Shown: positions 45,355 to 54,162, numbered from the stretch's first letter. The stretch: DNA of 64,000 bases from Hyphomicrobiales bacterium (GCA_003963455.1 RXJA01000059.1:1-64000), one strand, 5' to 3'. The notes: generated by a model not told the origin, from the letters alone. Numbers and translations are program-made.

Positions 45355-45891
45355 ATGGAGATGTCACGTATAACGGCACTGGCGATCAGTGTTTCTATTC
45401 TTGGGGCGATAGCCACCTGGCTGTTCCTGACCGTGGGTTCAATCGTGATCTGGGGCGCGTTCCTTGCATGGGCGTGTTTCTATCATTCAGGCGGCGACGA
45501 TGCGGCATTCAAGAGCACGATCACCTCTAACGTGTTCGGGGTCTTTATGGCGTCGACCACGGCGTTCATCATATTGACCGTTCCGGGCGGCAAAGTGCTT
45601 GGGCCGACGGTATGGCCTGCCTTGGTGGCTGGCATTTCCTTTTTTCTCTACATCATCGCTGCCAACATTCCTGCATTCGCCTCGATACCTGGAACGACCT
45701 ACGGCTACGCCGCCACGTTCGCCTACGTGCTGCAGACTCCGGACAGGTTCACGCCTCAGGCGATCGGCTCCCTGAGCCTGAACAGCTCCTATATCGTGGT
45801 GTCTCTGTCCATGATCATTGGCGCAATATTCGCCTACGCTTCAGCCAAGGGCGCCGACATGCTCGTGGGCAGCGCCAAGGCCCCGGCATGA
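45355..45891 (+). CDS. DUF1097 (YcdZ-like) inner-membrane protein
   Basis: A 178-residue protein with five hydrophobic segments, starting ITALAISVSILGAIATWLFL and including VIWGAFLAWACFYHSGGD, the pattern of DUF1097 membrane proteins. Function is not established for the family. Its place between nitrile hydratase and the AmiC/AmiR sensor suggests movement of a small neutral amide or nitrile, taking the place that AmiS holds in Pseudomonas; that is inference, as it is not an AmiS/UreI homologue by pattern. The start at 45355 follows GGGGAGG; ATG 45361 is also possible. Confidence 0.65.
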   Translation: MEMSRITALAISVSILGAIATWLFLTVGSIVIWGAFLAWACFYHSGGDDAAFKSTITSNVFGVFMASTTAFIILTVPGGKVLGPTVWPALVAGISFFLYIIAANIPAFASIPGTTYGYAATFAYVLQTPDRFTPQAIGSLSLNSSYIVVSLSMIIGAIFAYASAKGADMLVGSAKAPA

Positions 45892-45897
45892 AACCAC

Positions 45898-45937
45898 GGC
45901 GAGGTCCCGGTCCGCGTAAACCGGTGGGACCTCGCCT
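45898..45937 (+). terminator. Strong stem-loop after the DUF1097 gene
   Basis: GGCGAGGTCCCGGT paired with ACCGG(T)GGGACCTCGCC, beginning 7 bases after the stop. No T tract follows, so it may be a partial terminator or a 3' stabiliser between the structural genes and amiC. Confidence 0.6.
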
Positions 45938-46024
45938 GGGGCCGCCCTGCACTGGACCGCGAGTTGGTTCAGGAGCAGGGTGGCGATGGGCGTGTGGAAT
46001 CTTCTCTCGGAGCGGATCATAATC

Positions 46025-47242
46025 ATGGCTCGTGCCAGCCTCACGAACTCCCGCAGAAAGCTGCCCGTAGGGGTGGTTTTCTCCACGACGGGTCCCTACC
46101 GCACCATTGGGCGCGAATTGCTCGACGGTGCCATGCTGGCGATTTCTGAAGTCAACAAGTCAGGCAAGTTCGATTTTTCGCTGAACGCGATCGCGCGCAA
46201 CCCGGGCGGAGAATTGGCTGAATACCGCAAGATATGTGAAGGGCTGCTTGCATCTGGCGAGGTGCGGCATGTGGTGGGTTGTTACACCTCCTCCAGCCGC
46301 AAGGAAGTCATTCCGATCTTCGAGAAGCGTGACGGCTTGCTTTGGTATCCCTCGCACTATGAGGGCTTCGAGAGCTGCAACAATGTCGTCTACACTGGGG
46401 CTGCGCCAAACCAGCATATTGTCCCATTGACCGGCTATATGCTGCAGACCTATGGCGACCGGGCCTATTGCATAGGTTCCAACTATATCTGGGCCTGGGA
46501 AAACAATCGCATTATGCGCGAAATCGTGCGGGGGTGCGGGGGAACGGTTTTGGCCGAAAAATATCTCTCCGTAGACTCGATCGATGCCGATCACGTCGTC
46601 CAGGAGATCATGACGCTTCGTCCGTCCTTCGTCTTCTCATCGCTGATCGGCGTCTCGAGCTATGCGTTCATGGAGCGCTTCTACCAGGCCAAGAAGGAGC
46701 ATGGGAGACTGGCATCGGCGGAAATCCCGATGTGCAGCTCTACCTTGTCGGAGCCGGAACTGTTCAAAATCTCGCCAGCTTCGGCTATCGGGCATATCGC
46801 GTCCAGCGTCTACTTTCAGTCGCGCAAGAGCGCAGCCAACGAGAAATTCGTCAATGACTATACAGCGGGCTATGGCCCGGGCCGCGTGACTTCAGCGGAC
46901 GCCGAGGCGGCCTATAACGCCATCCACCTGATGGCAAACGCCGTTCAGAAGGCGGGTAGCGCCGATATCGAGGCGGTCAAGGCGGCCTTGGCAACGGTCG
47001 AAATCGAAGCACCGCAAGGCAAGGTGTGGGTCGACCAGGACAACAACCATTGCTTCCTGACGCCCTCGCTCGGCATGTCCAATTCCGAAGGTGGCTTTGA
47101 CATAGTCTGGTCCGCCGAAGGGCCCGTGAAGCCGGACCCCTATCTCGTCAATTTCGACGCTCGCGAGTTCAGAAAGGATGTCAGTCGCAAGAACTGGGGA
47201 ACAAACGCGGCCGATGGTGCGCACTTACGGGTCGTCAAATGA
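46025..47242 (+). CDS. AmiC-like amide-sensing protein (negative regulator)
   Basis: A 405-residue protein of the type I periplasmic-binding fold with no signal peptide, so cytoplasmic. KLPVGVVFSTTGPYRTIGRELLDGAML opens the sensor domain; later PIFEKRDGLLWYPSHYEGFES and VYTGAAPNQHIVPLTGY match AmiC and urea/short-chain amide binding proteins. In Pseudomonas AmiC holds AmiR inactive until an amide binds, and NhhC plays this role in Rhodococcus nitrile hydratase clusters. The stop overlaps the amiR-like gene start, so both partners are made in balance. Upstream in-frame starts exist. Confidence 0.87.
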   Translation: MARASLTNSRRKLPVGVVFSTTGPYRTIGRELLDGAMLAISEVNKSGKFDFSLNAIARNPGGELAEYRKICEGLLASGEVRHVVGCYTSSSRKEVIPIFEKRDGLLWYPSHYEGFESCNNVVYTGAAPNQHIVPLTGYMLQTYGDRAYCIGSNYIWAWENNRIMREIVRGCGGTVLAEKYLSVDSIDADHVVQEIMTLRPSFVFSSLIGVSSYAFMERFYQAKKEHGRLASAEIPMCSSTLSEPELFKISPASAIGHIASSVYFQSRKSAANEKFVNDYTAGYGPGRVTSADAEAAYNAIHLMANAVQKAGSADIEAVKAALATVEIEAPQGKVWVDQDNNHCFLTPSLGMSNSEGGFDIVWSAEGPVKPDPYLVNFDAREFRKDVSRKNWGTNAADGAHLRVVK

Positions 47243-47844
47243 ACGGGCTTCCGAACTTTTCAGGACGCAAGGCTGTCGTGGTACACCCGGAGGACCAGAA
47301 TTGTGAAATTCTGCTCCCTCAGTTGCGGAAACTTGGCCTCAGCGCTGAGGCGCACTGGCCGGTGGCGCGCGTCAAGCCGGACAGCTTGGATGTGATCTTC
47401 TTCGATGCGGACAGGGGCTATGATGGCCAGTTTCCGTGGGAGGCCGGCCAGGCGCCGGTACCATCGATAGCCCTGCTGGGATCAGAGGCGCCAGGGCGGA
47501 TTGAATGGACCCTACGTCAGATGCCCGATGCCTATATACAGAAGCCGGTGCGAACGGGCGGCGTCTTCAGCGTGCTGTCGATTGCCTTTCACCATTATCG
47601 CCATCACCGGCGCATGAAGCATAAACTCGACGATCTCAATTGGCGCCTCAGCGCGCGGCCGGCTGTCGTCGCCGCCATTCAGATTCTTGGCTCGGAACTC
47701 GGCCTTGACAATGACGAGTCCTATCAGCTGCTGCGGACCCATGCGATGCGCCAGCGCATATCGGTCGAGTCATTGTGTGAAAGAATTTCGCTGCTCAATT
47801 CACTTGCGCCACTGGATTTGAGAGCAAGGCATCAGCAACAATGA
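47239..47844 (+). CDS. AmiR-like ANTAR antitermination regulator
   Basis: A 201-residue RNA-binding protein. Residues 1-120 form a pseudo-receiver domain without the usual phosphate-accepting Asp pattern. A coiled-coil linker (HHYRHHRRMKHKLDDLNWRL) leads to a three-helix ANTAR domain at about 138-190 (RPAVVAAIQILGSELGLDND, then ESYQLLRTHAMRQRISVESL, CERI). The architecture is that of AmiR and NhhD. ANTAR dimers bind paired six-base-loop hairpins and prevent terminators from forming. Hairpins of that kind occur in this window before the accessory gene, nthBA, cbtBA and the 59.7-kb transporter. Confidence 0.9.
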   Translation: MNGLPNFSGRKAVVVHPEDQNCEILLPQLRKLGLSAEAHWPVARVKPDSLDVIFFDADRGYDGQFPWEAGQAPVPSIALLGSEAPGRIEWTLRQMPDAYIQKPVRTGGVFSVLSIAFHHYRHHRRMKHKLDDLNWRLSARPAVVAAIQILGSELGLDNDESYQLLRTHAMRQRISVESLCERISLLNSLAPLDLRARHQQQ

Positions 47845-47903
47845 AGTTGCGGTAAGGTCAGTATCAGACCATTTGAATAACCATTTTGTGTGGAGACTGC
47901 AGT

Positions 47904-48890
47904 ATGACTTGGTTTAACAATTCGTGGATGGCGCGCAAGGGCGTTGCAAGGGGTGCCCGAGGAAAGGAGCATCTCCTGTCCGAAGCCGTTCAGGGCAAAT
48001 ATCATTACGTCTATGGGCCCTACGCCGATCCGGTCCTGCGCATAGCGCCGGGCGACGTGGTCGTTGCTGAAACGCATGACGCTTTCGAAGGCAAGCTGCG
48101 CCGCGAGTCGGACAGTCCGTCCGAGCTCCTGCACATGCCGTTCCTCAACCCGCAATGCGGGCCCATCGCTGTGGATGGCGCGGAAAAAGGCGACGTCATA
48201 GCCGTGCGGATCCACTCCATCAAGCCGCGCGGGGAGCAGCCGATCGGCACCACGGCGATCATTCGCGAGTTCGGCGGCCTGGTCGGTACCGGGCATACCG
48301 CGTTGCTGAATGAACCTTTGCCGGAGCGGGTGAAGAAGCTGAAAATAACGGAGGAGGGCATCACCTTCAATTCGCGGATCACGATCCCCTATGAGCCGTT
48401 TATCGGCACGCTCGGTGTCAGCCCCGAGATCGAGGCCGTGAGTTCGCTGCAACCGGACTATTGGGGTGGCAATATGGACGTGCCGGATGTGGGTCCGGGG
48501 TCGATCGCCTATTTCCCCGTTCACCGCAAGGAGGCCTATGTCTATCTCGGCGACTGCCATGCCGCCCAGGGCGACGGGGAGTTGTGCGGCGTGGCGATCG
48601 AGATGCCCGCGGTCGTCACCATTCAGATCGACCTGATCAAGAATGCCCCCATCAATTGGCCGCGCTTGGAGAATGAGCGTTTCATCATGGCGCTAGGGTC
48701 GGCCAGGCCGATGGAGGATGCCGCGCGCATCGCCTATCGGGAGCTGATCGACTGGATGGTCGCTGACTATGGATGGGACCGGCTTGAGGCCTATTTCTTC
48801 CTCACGCAGGCCGGCCGGGTGCGCCTGGGCAATATGGTGGATCCTAAATACACGCTCGGTGCGTCGATCCTCAAATCCTATCTCGTATGA
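47904..48890 (+). CDS. Acetamidase/formamidase (FmdA/AmdA family)
   Basis: A 328-residue amide hydrolase splitting short amides to acid and ammonia. FNPQCGPIAVDGAEKGD-like sequence (FLNPQCGPIAVDGAEKGDVI), NMDVPDVGPGSIAYFPVHRK and YLGDCHAAQGDGELCGVAIE are the family motifs, with probable metal ligands. ATG 47904 follows GGAGA; an upstream TTG is not needed. It follows the AmiR gene by 59 bases and so provides the second step of nitrile use after nitrile hydratase. Confidence 0.9.
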   Translation: MTWFNNSWMARKGVARGARGKEHLLSEAVQGKYHYVYGPYADPVLRIAPGDVVVAETHDAFEGKLRRESDSPSELLHMPFLNPQCGPIAVDGAEKGDVIAVRIHSIKPRGEQPIGTTAIIREFGGLVGTGHTALLNEPLPERVKKLKITEEGITFNSRITIPYEPFIGTLGVSPEIEAVSSLQPDYWGGNMDVPDVGPGSIAYFPVHRKEAYVYLGDCHAAQGDGELCGVAIEMPAVVTIQIDLIKNAPINWPRLENERFIMALGSARPMEDAARIAYRELIDWMVADYGWDRLEAYFFLTQAGRVRLGNMVDPKYTLGASILKSYLV

Positions 48891-49195
48891 GATAGCATCC
48901 CACCGCGGCGGCCGCTATGCCGGCATCATGGCTAGGCCGCCCGGTATACGTCTGGAAGGGCTGGATGGGAGGAGTTCGTCGCCTCCCTCGGTAGACGCAA
49001 GGGTGCTTCAATCACCAATCGGCGCTCCCGCTTGAAGGATCCGACTGGCAGTTCGAATGCGCTCGACTTTTTTTCGCCGTCGGTCAGCTGTGCTACGCGC
49101 TAACTCCGCATTATCGTTGAGGAAATCGAGCATACTGCGTTCCACGACGAATCTTTGCGGTTTGCCTCTGAATGCCTGTTGACAAAGAAATAAAC
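48891..49195. other. Intergenic region before the cbtBA leader
   Basis: About 300 bases behind the amidase gene with no supported gene. It presumably carries the cbtBA promoter. Confidence 0.5.
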
Positions 49196-49351
49196 CTCGG
49201 CAACAGTGATTGTGACGATCTAGCGAAAGCCCCCGAGGGCGACCGCTTAAACAAATATGGCTTGGTTCGTGAAAACGAGCCTGTGGCAATAGAGCCCGCT
49301 AAAGCTAACGGCAATGAGGCCCGCTCACCGGAAACGGTGGCGGGCCTTTTT
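49196..49351 (+). promoter_or_regulatory. ANTAR-type antitermination leader 3 (cbtBA)
   Basis: A long stem CCTCGG/CCGAGG (49196-49239) precedes P1, GGC-AATAGA-GCC (49285-49296), a 13-base linker, and P2, GGC-AATGAG-GCC (49310-49321). P2 overlaps the terminator GGCCCGC.CACC/GGTG.GCGGGCC (49318-49346) with a T tract. The P2 loop has A1 and G4. I looked for a cobalamin riboswitch, the usual control of cbtBA, and found no B12 box. Confidence 0.7.
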
Positions 49352-49478
49352 CGTTCTGAATCGACAGTTGGGGAGATCCGCCATTGAGACCATTGTAGCG
49401 CCAGCGAAATCATAGAAAGGCGGCCCCGAAACGCCGCTATCCATCCCAATCTTAGGAACACTCTGTAGGAGAACAAAA

Positions 49479-49688
49479 ATGTCTGACATCGCTCTCAAGT
49501 CGATTGCCCTTCCGGCTCCCATCCCGGTTCGCGAACTTCTTCCCTGGGCTGTTTTCGCCGGCCTGATGCTGATGCTGGCGATCTATTTCGTCGGCGCCGA
49601 AGAAGGTGCGACCTCGCTGATCCGCGGCATGATGGTGCACGAATTCGTGCATGACGGCCGCCATCTGCTCGGCTTCCCCTGCCACTAA
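49479..49688 (+). CDS. cbtB: Cobalt transporter subunit CbtB
   Basis: A 69-residue protein with one membrane helix (LLPWAVFAGLMLMLAIYFVG) and the CbtB C-terminal metal motif HEFVHDGRHLLGFPCH, rich in His and ending in Cys-His. It partners CbtA, encoded 15 bases downstream. CbtBA is usually tied to cobalamin synthesis; here it lies in the nitrile hydratase cluster behind a leader like those of the nitrile hydratase genes, so its job is probably cobalt for that enzyme. Confidence 0.93.
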   Translation: MSDIALKSIALPAPIPVRELLPWAVFAGLMLMLAIYFVGAEEGATSLIRGMMVHEFVHDGRHLLGFPCH

Positions 49689-49703
49689 TCAAGGACAACT
49701 GAG

Positions 49704-50462
49704 ATGGTTGGCAGTCTTTTGCTTCGCGGTATGCTGGTCGGCCTGGTCGCCGGCCTGCTTGCCTTCGGTTTCGCCAAGGTCTTTGGCGAACCGCAGGTGG
49801 ATCGCGCCATTGCCTTCGAGGAGGCCCAGGCCCAGGCGGCTGGCGAGGCGCCGGAGCCAGAGCTTGTCAGCCGTTCCACTCAGGCCGGGCTAGGCCTGCT
49901 GACGGGCATCCTGGTTTATGGGGCTTCGATCGGTGGATTGTTTGCGCTGACCTTCGCCTATGTCCAGGGGAGGGTCAGCAGCCTCGGGCCGCGCGGGACA
50001 GCCGCATTGCTCGCCTTGGCTGGCTTCGTAACGATCATTCTGCTGCCGCAGATCAAATATCCGGCTAATCCGCCGTCGGTGGGCAATCCAGACACAATCC
50101 AGGCACGCACGGAGCTTTTCTTCATCATGTTGGTGGTGTCCATCGCAACGGCGACCGCTTCGGTTGGCCTCGCCCGGCGCCTGCTGGCCCGACACGGTGT
50201 CTGGAATGCTTGGATTGCGGCGGTGGGGGCGTATGTAGCGGTCATGGCGGTCGCACAGTATGCCTTGCCGCCGATCAACGAGGTGCCGGAGAAGTTCTCG
50301 GCCGTCGTGCTGTGGAACTTCCGCGCCTCTTCGCTCGGCATCCAGGTAGTTCTGTGGGCGGCGATCGGATTGCTCTTTGGCGTTGTTGCTGAGCGCAAAC
50401 TCGCCGACCGGCGTGACGGCCGATCGCTGCGGGCGGCGACGACGGCTCGGTCCGTCCGTTAG
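49704..50462 (+). CDS. cbtA: Cobalt transporter subunit CbtA
   Basis: A 252-residue inner-membrane protein with about six hydrophobic segments, beginning LLRGMLVGLVAGLLAFGFAK, with the E-rich stretch AFEEAQAQAAGEAPEPELVSR and the family segments ILLPQIKYPANPPSVGNPDT and PPINEVPEKF. It forms a putative cobalt importer with CbtB. Confidence 0.93.
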   Translation: MVGSLLLRGMLVGLVAGLLAFGFAKVFGEPQVDRAIAFEEAQAQAAGEAPEPELVSRSTQAGLGLLTGILVYGASIGGLFALTFAYVQGRVSSLGPRGTAALLALAGFVTIILLPQIKYPANPPSVGNPDTIQARTELFFIMLVVSIATATASVGLARRLLARHGVWNAWIAAVGAYVAVMAVAQYALPPINEVPEKFSAVVLWNFRASSLGIQVVLWAAIGLLFGVVAERKLADRRDGRSLRAATTARSVR

Positions 50463-50725
50463 GCTGGTGCTTGATGCCGCGGTGACCATCATTCGATGGT
50501 GTTGCGGCATTTACCCGGCTCTGCAGAAGCCGGCTCACGCAGAGTGCCCGCTCTGTTCCCTGCCCGTCGCTGAACGATGGGATCCTCCCAGGCGCCGCGG
50601 TCCCACAGGCCGCGGCGTTTGCGCATGCATGTGTTTGCGAACACCCATCAGGACCGGCGGACCGCCACGGCCATAAGGGTCCGCCTCGCTTTCTAAGCGA
50701 GTATCCGCTGAAGCTTAGAGACAAG
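50463..50725. other. Intergenic region behind cbtA
   Basis: Contains several G+C-rich inverted repeats (for example CCGCGG elements near 50590-50625) and no supported gene. A terminator for cbtBA is likely, but no T tract was found. Confidence 0.4.
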
Positions 50726-50908
50726 GTGCATCCTCCTGAGCCGACTGAAATCCATGTCAGCACAGTCAAGGACGACAAGGGTGTGCTTGGCATCCTCTCA
50801 ATACACACAACAGAGGGCCTTCTGGATATCGCCTTGGACCGGGAAGCGCCCGACGCCATCGTGAACGCTATCAGGTCGATCAAGTCGGAGTTGAAGCGCA
50901 AAGACTAG
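50726..50908 (+). CDS. Small hypothetical protein (60 aa)
   Basis: A GTG-started frame encoding a charged 60-residue protein (TEIHVSTVKDDKGVLGILSI, then GLLDIALDREAPDAIVNAIR, ending SELKRKD). Alternating beta-strand and helix pattern and balanced composition look protein-like. No family was recognised and no strong ribosome site is seen. Confidence 0.4.
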   Translation: MHPPEPTEIHVSTVKDDKGVLGILSIHTTEGLLDIALDREAPDAIVNAIRSIKSELKRKD

Positions 50909-51632
50909 CCTCACCAGGCCAAATTTGCCCTTCGGCATAGCATGAGACAATGTTTCTCCTACAGGCTAGCGACAGCGTCAGGGCTTCCACTTCCCGATAC
51001 GCACGGCCGTCTTCAATGCGCTGTAAGCTGTGAGCGTCCCCACCTCGGCCTGTGTTCGTCCACCAAATGTTCTCCCGAAGGGGATAAACATTAGCGAGCG
51101 ATCATGGATGAAAGAGCCCGGCTGCCGGGTGGCTGGCCCGTGGCGCTCTCAGGCGTGCGTCGGTCGAACGAGGCCAAATGCGACTGCGGCCGCCCGCCCT
51201 CTTGCTCATGGCGCCTGTTCTCGCGAGCGGATCGAGGATGCGACGCCACGCGATGATCCGGCCGGAATTGAATTGAGGCTTAAACAGCATAGGAGGGTGA
51301 TTTCCTCGCCGTCATCGTCATTGCGCCAGGGCTCGTCGCGGAGCGCTGAATCCAAGCTGCAGGAATTCCTTTCAGCCACGTGATGGTGTCACTCCTTAGG
51401 CACCTTTTGCATATCGCGAGGTTTACGGCTTGAGGCCTTCGGGCTCGATGCCACTTTGGCAGTTAGAATTACTAAAAGCGAAATTTTGTTGGGTCAAAAC
51501 TTTTATAATGAAAAAAATCTTGCGGTCAGTTTTACAGTATGCATAATTCCGGGTGTATAAACACGGGAATGGCGCACGCACAGGCGCAGTGCCAGAACCA
51601 GGGCGAACCCTCATCCAGTGCGGAGCTGAAGA
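50909..51632. other. Intergenic region before the M24 gene
   Basis: About 720 bases without a supported gene. The part from 51460 to 51560 is A+T-rich and includes TATAAT at 51504-51509, a candidate -10 element for the M24/LIV operon. Confidence 0.5.
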
Positions 51633-52793
51633 ATGCCAGCCTTTTCGAGGCAGGAGATGATGCGGCGCATCGATCTCTTTCGTGGTCGGCTTCAGCAAAA
51701 CAATGTCGCCTTGGCGCTGCTGCACACGGCCGACAACGTCTTTTACGTGAGTGGCGTCCCGTTGCTGTCGGAATGGGGGCGCCCGCTATGGGCCCTTCTG
51801 CCAGCGGCGGGGAGAAGTGCGTTATGCGGTGCGGCTATTCAGCAAGAGAACATGCATGAAAACAGTTCGTTCGACGAAATCTTCCTCTATGGCGATGACG
51901 AGGATCCTGTTCAGACGAGCGTCAGACTGTGCGCGCAATTCATGGCGAGAAGCAGCTCGAAACGGTTGAGGATCGGCCTCGAAGAGCAGCTTCTGCCCAC
52001 TCGCTTGTTCCGCGCGCTTCAAGGCCATTTCCCCGAAGCCGAATTTGTCGAGATCGGGCCGTGGCTAGAAGATATGAGGCTCATCAAATCTGACGAGGAG
52101 CTTAGATGGCTCGAGCTCGGGGCTGAGTTGGCCAAAATCGGCGCCGATGCCTTTCTTGAGGCCATGCAAGACAATGCCACCGAGCTCGCTGTTGCGTCGC
52201 ATGCGGTGGCGGCCACCAACAAGGCGATGGGCGCACTTTGCGCCAATGGGCTTACCAGTACCCACGCCTATGCTCAGTTCGGCAAGAACACCCTTGTGCC
52301 GCACCTTCATCCGACCAGCCGCCGTTTGGCGAGGGGGGACGTTGTATCGCTCAACGTCTTCCCGGTGGTCTGGGGTTACTGCGCGGAGTTGGTGCGCACT
52401 TTCGTTTATGGCGAACCGACGGAACAGCTGCGCAAGATTTGCCAGGCGGTTGGCGAAGCTCAAACGGCCGGCATCGATGCAGTCAAACCCGGGGTCGCTA
52501 TGGCCGAGATCGACAAAGCTACCCGCGAAGCCCTGCGCCGACACGACCTGGTGAAATATGTTCGCCACGGGTCCGGGCACGCCGGTGGGATCATGATTGG
52601 CGCCGCCGGCCGTGAGGCGAAGGGGGAACTTCGCTCCTACAACATGACGCGGTTCCAGCCCAACATGAGCACCTCGGTCGAACCAGGCGTCTATCTTCCA
52701 GGCGTGGGCGGCTTTCGCCAGTCGGACATGCTGATCGTGACAGCTTCCGGCGCGCGCTGCGTGACCGATTTCCCCCATGAGATCGGCTTCTGA
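51633..52793 (+). CDS. M24 family (creatinase/aminopeptidase P-like) hydrolase with altered metal site
   Basis: A 386-residue protein: an N-terminal creatinase-like domain (to about 150) and a C-terminal pita-bread domain. The usual five metal ligands are mostly lost. The first Asp is replaced in VVSLNVFPVVWGYCAELVRT, and the last Glu is replaced in GFRQSDML; the His in HGSGHAGG and the Glu in SVEPGVYLP remain. Metal-free relatives include creatinase and ectoine hydrolase, which cleave C-N bonds in small amidino or cyclic substrates. It starts a run with the LIV-type transporter, which suggests that the imported compound is its substrate. Confidence 0.82.
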   Translation: MPAFSRQEMMRRIDLFRGRLQQNNVALALLHTADNVFYVSGVPLLSEWGRPLWALLPAAGRSALCGAAIQQENMHENSSFDEIFLYGDDEDPVQTSVRLCAQFMARSSSKRLRIGLEEQLLPTRLFRALQGHFPEAEFVEIGPWLEDMRLIKSDEELRWLELGAELAKIGADAFLEAMQDNATELAVASHAVAATNKAMGALCANGLTSTHAYAQFGKNTLVPHLHPTSRRLARGDVVSLNVFPVVWGYCAELVRTFVYGEPTEQLRKICQAVGEAQTAGIDAVKPGVAMAEIDKATREALRRHDLVKYVRHGSGHAGGIMIGAAGREAKGELRSYNMTRFQPNMSTSVEPGVYLPGVGGFRQSDMLIVTASGARCVTDFPHEIGF

Positions 52794-52846
52794 GAGGGCA
52801 ATGGGACCCCCTTCATCTTCCACCACCAGAAAAAAGGGAACTCGAC

Positions 52847-54097
52847 ATGACAAAGCAATCCTATGGTGCCGGCCTGATCGGACCGGTCAATCGTCGCTTC
52901 GTGATCCGGGCGGGCGCCAGCTTGCTGGCGGCCACCGCATTGCCAAGCTTGCAGGCGAGTGCACAAGACGGCGACATCGTCGTTGGGGCTTTGATGCCAT
53001 TGTCGGGGTCAGGCGGAAGCTACGGCCAGCAGATGCTTGCCTCTGCCAAGGCGGCGCTGGCCGAAATCAACGATGCCGGCGGCCCACTGGGCCGCAAGAT
53101 CAAGCTGGTTGAGGAAAATGACGAAACAAATCCTGAGGCGGCGGTGCGCGGCGCGCGCAAGCTTGTCGAGGTCAACAAGGTGTCGGCCATTGTCGGCACT
53201 TGGGCTAGCAGCGTCACCCTGGCCGTGGCGCCGATCGTCCAGGACAACAAACTTGTCCAGTTCTCGACGTCAGGGGCCCATCGCATCACCGAGCTTCAGA
53301 AAAAAGGCTATGTGTTCCGCACTGAGCCTGACGATCTCATCTTCGGCAATGCCTATGCGGAGTATGCCATCCAGCAGGGTTGGAAGAGCGCCGCGGTTCT
53401 CGGCCTCAACGTCCCCTTCACAGCCACAACCGTGGAGGCTTTCCGACAACGGTTCAGCGAGAAGGGCGGCAAGGTCACGAATTTCATCACCTACAACGAA
53501 GATCAGACGACTTTCCGCACAGAGGTGACCCGCGTCTTTGCCGACAACCCGGATTTCATCCACATCTCTGGGTATGAGCCGGACATCACAGCGATCCTCA
53601 AAGCCGCCTACCAGCTCGGCATGACGGGCCGTTTCCTGGTGCCGGGCTTTGCTGTCAGTCCAGAACTCATCAAGAATGCCGGTCCCGCGGCAGAGGGGAT
53701 CCTGCTGGTCGAGGAAGGGGTGGCCGATGATTCGCCCGCCTATCAGCGCCTCGCCAAGGCGATGGGCGGCGGCAGCGACATCTTCTATTCCTATGGCGCC
53801 CAGGTCTTCGACCAGATGAACCTGTTTGCCCTCGCTGTCGAAGCAGCCAAATCGACCGACGGAACCGCGTTGACGAGCGCGGTGAAGAAGGTCGCCGGGT
53901 CGGACGGCACGAAAGTGACGTCCTTTGCGGAGGGTATCAAGATTCTCAGGGACGGCGGGCAAATCAACTATGAGGGCGCCTCGGGCCCGGTCGATTTTGA
54001 CGCCGACGGCAACATTACGGTCGCCAATTTCCGGGTCAGCCAAGTCAAGGATGGCAAGGTCGTCCCGGCTGGAAAAATCACTGACGTCAAAGCTTGA
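52847..54097 (+). CDS. Branched-chain amino acid/amide-type ABC transporter substrate-binding protein
   Basis: A 416-residue periplasmic protein with a twin-arginine-like signal (NRRFVIRAGASLLAATALPS, cleavage after QASA). The mature protein has the LivK fold markers IVVGALMPLSGSGGSYGQQM, KIKLVEENDETNPEAAVRGA and VSAIVGTWASSVTLAVAPIV. The ligand is not readable; neighbours suggest an amino acid derivative or amide. It is the first transporter gene of a complete five-gene LIV-type set. Confidence 0.92.
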   Translation: MTKQSYGAGLIGPVNRRFVIRAGASLLAATALPSLQASAQDGDIVVGALMPLSGSGGSYGQQMLASAKAALAEINDAGGPLGRKIKLVEENDETNPEAAVRGARKLVEVNKVSAIVGTWASSVTLAVAPIVQDNKLVQFSTSGAHRITELQKKGYVFRTEPDDLIFGNAYAEYAIQQGWKSAAVLGLNVPFTATTVEAFRQRFSEKGGKVTNFITYNEDQTTFRTEVTRVFADNPDFIHISGYEPDITAILKAAYQLGMTGRFLVPGFAVSPELIKNAGPAAEGILLVEEGVADDSPAYQRLAKAMGGGSDIFYSYGAQVFDQMNLFALAVEAAKSTDGTALTSAVKKVAGSDGTKVTSFAEGIKILRDGGQINYEGASGPVDFDADGNITVANFRVSQVKDGKVVPAGKITDVKA

Positions 54098-54162
54098 AAC
54101 CGGCGAGTGGCTCATTGTCGGGTGCCGTGAGGCACGGCACCCAAAAACCTTCAGGGCGGACC

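Noticed and set aside
45355..45891. AmiS/UreI amide channel call for the membrane protein
   Set aside because: Position fits AmiS, but the sequence pattern is that of DUF1097, so only a positional analogy is claimed.
49140..49360. Cobalamin riboswitch before cbtBA
   Set aside because: Expected for cbtBA, but no B12 box or conserved AdoCbl core is visible; the terminator-overlapping hairpin fits the ANTAR layout instead.
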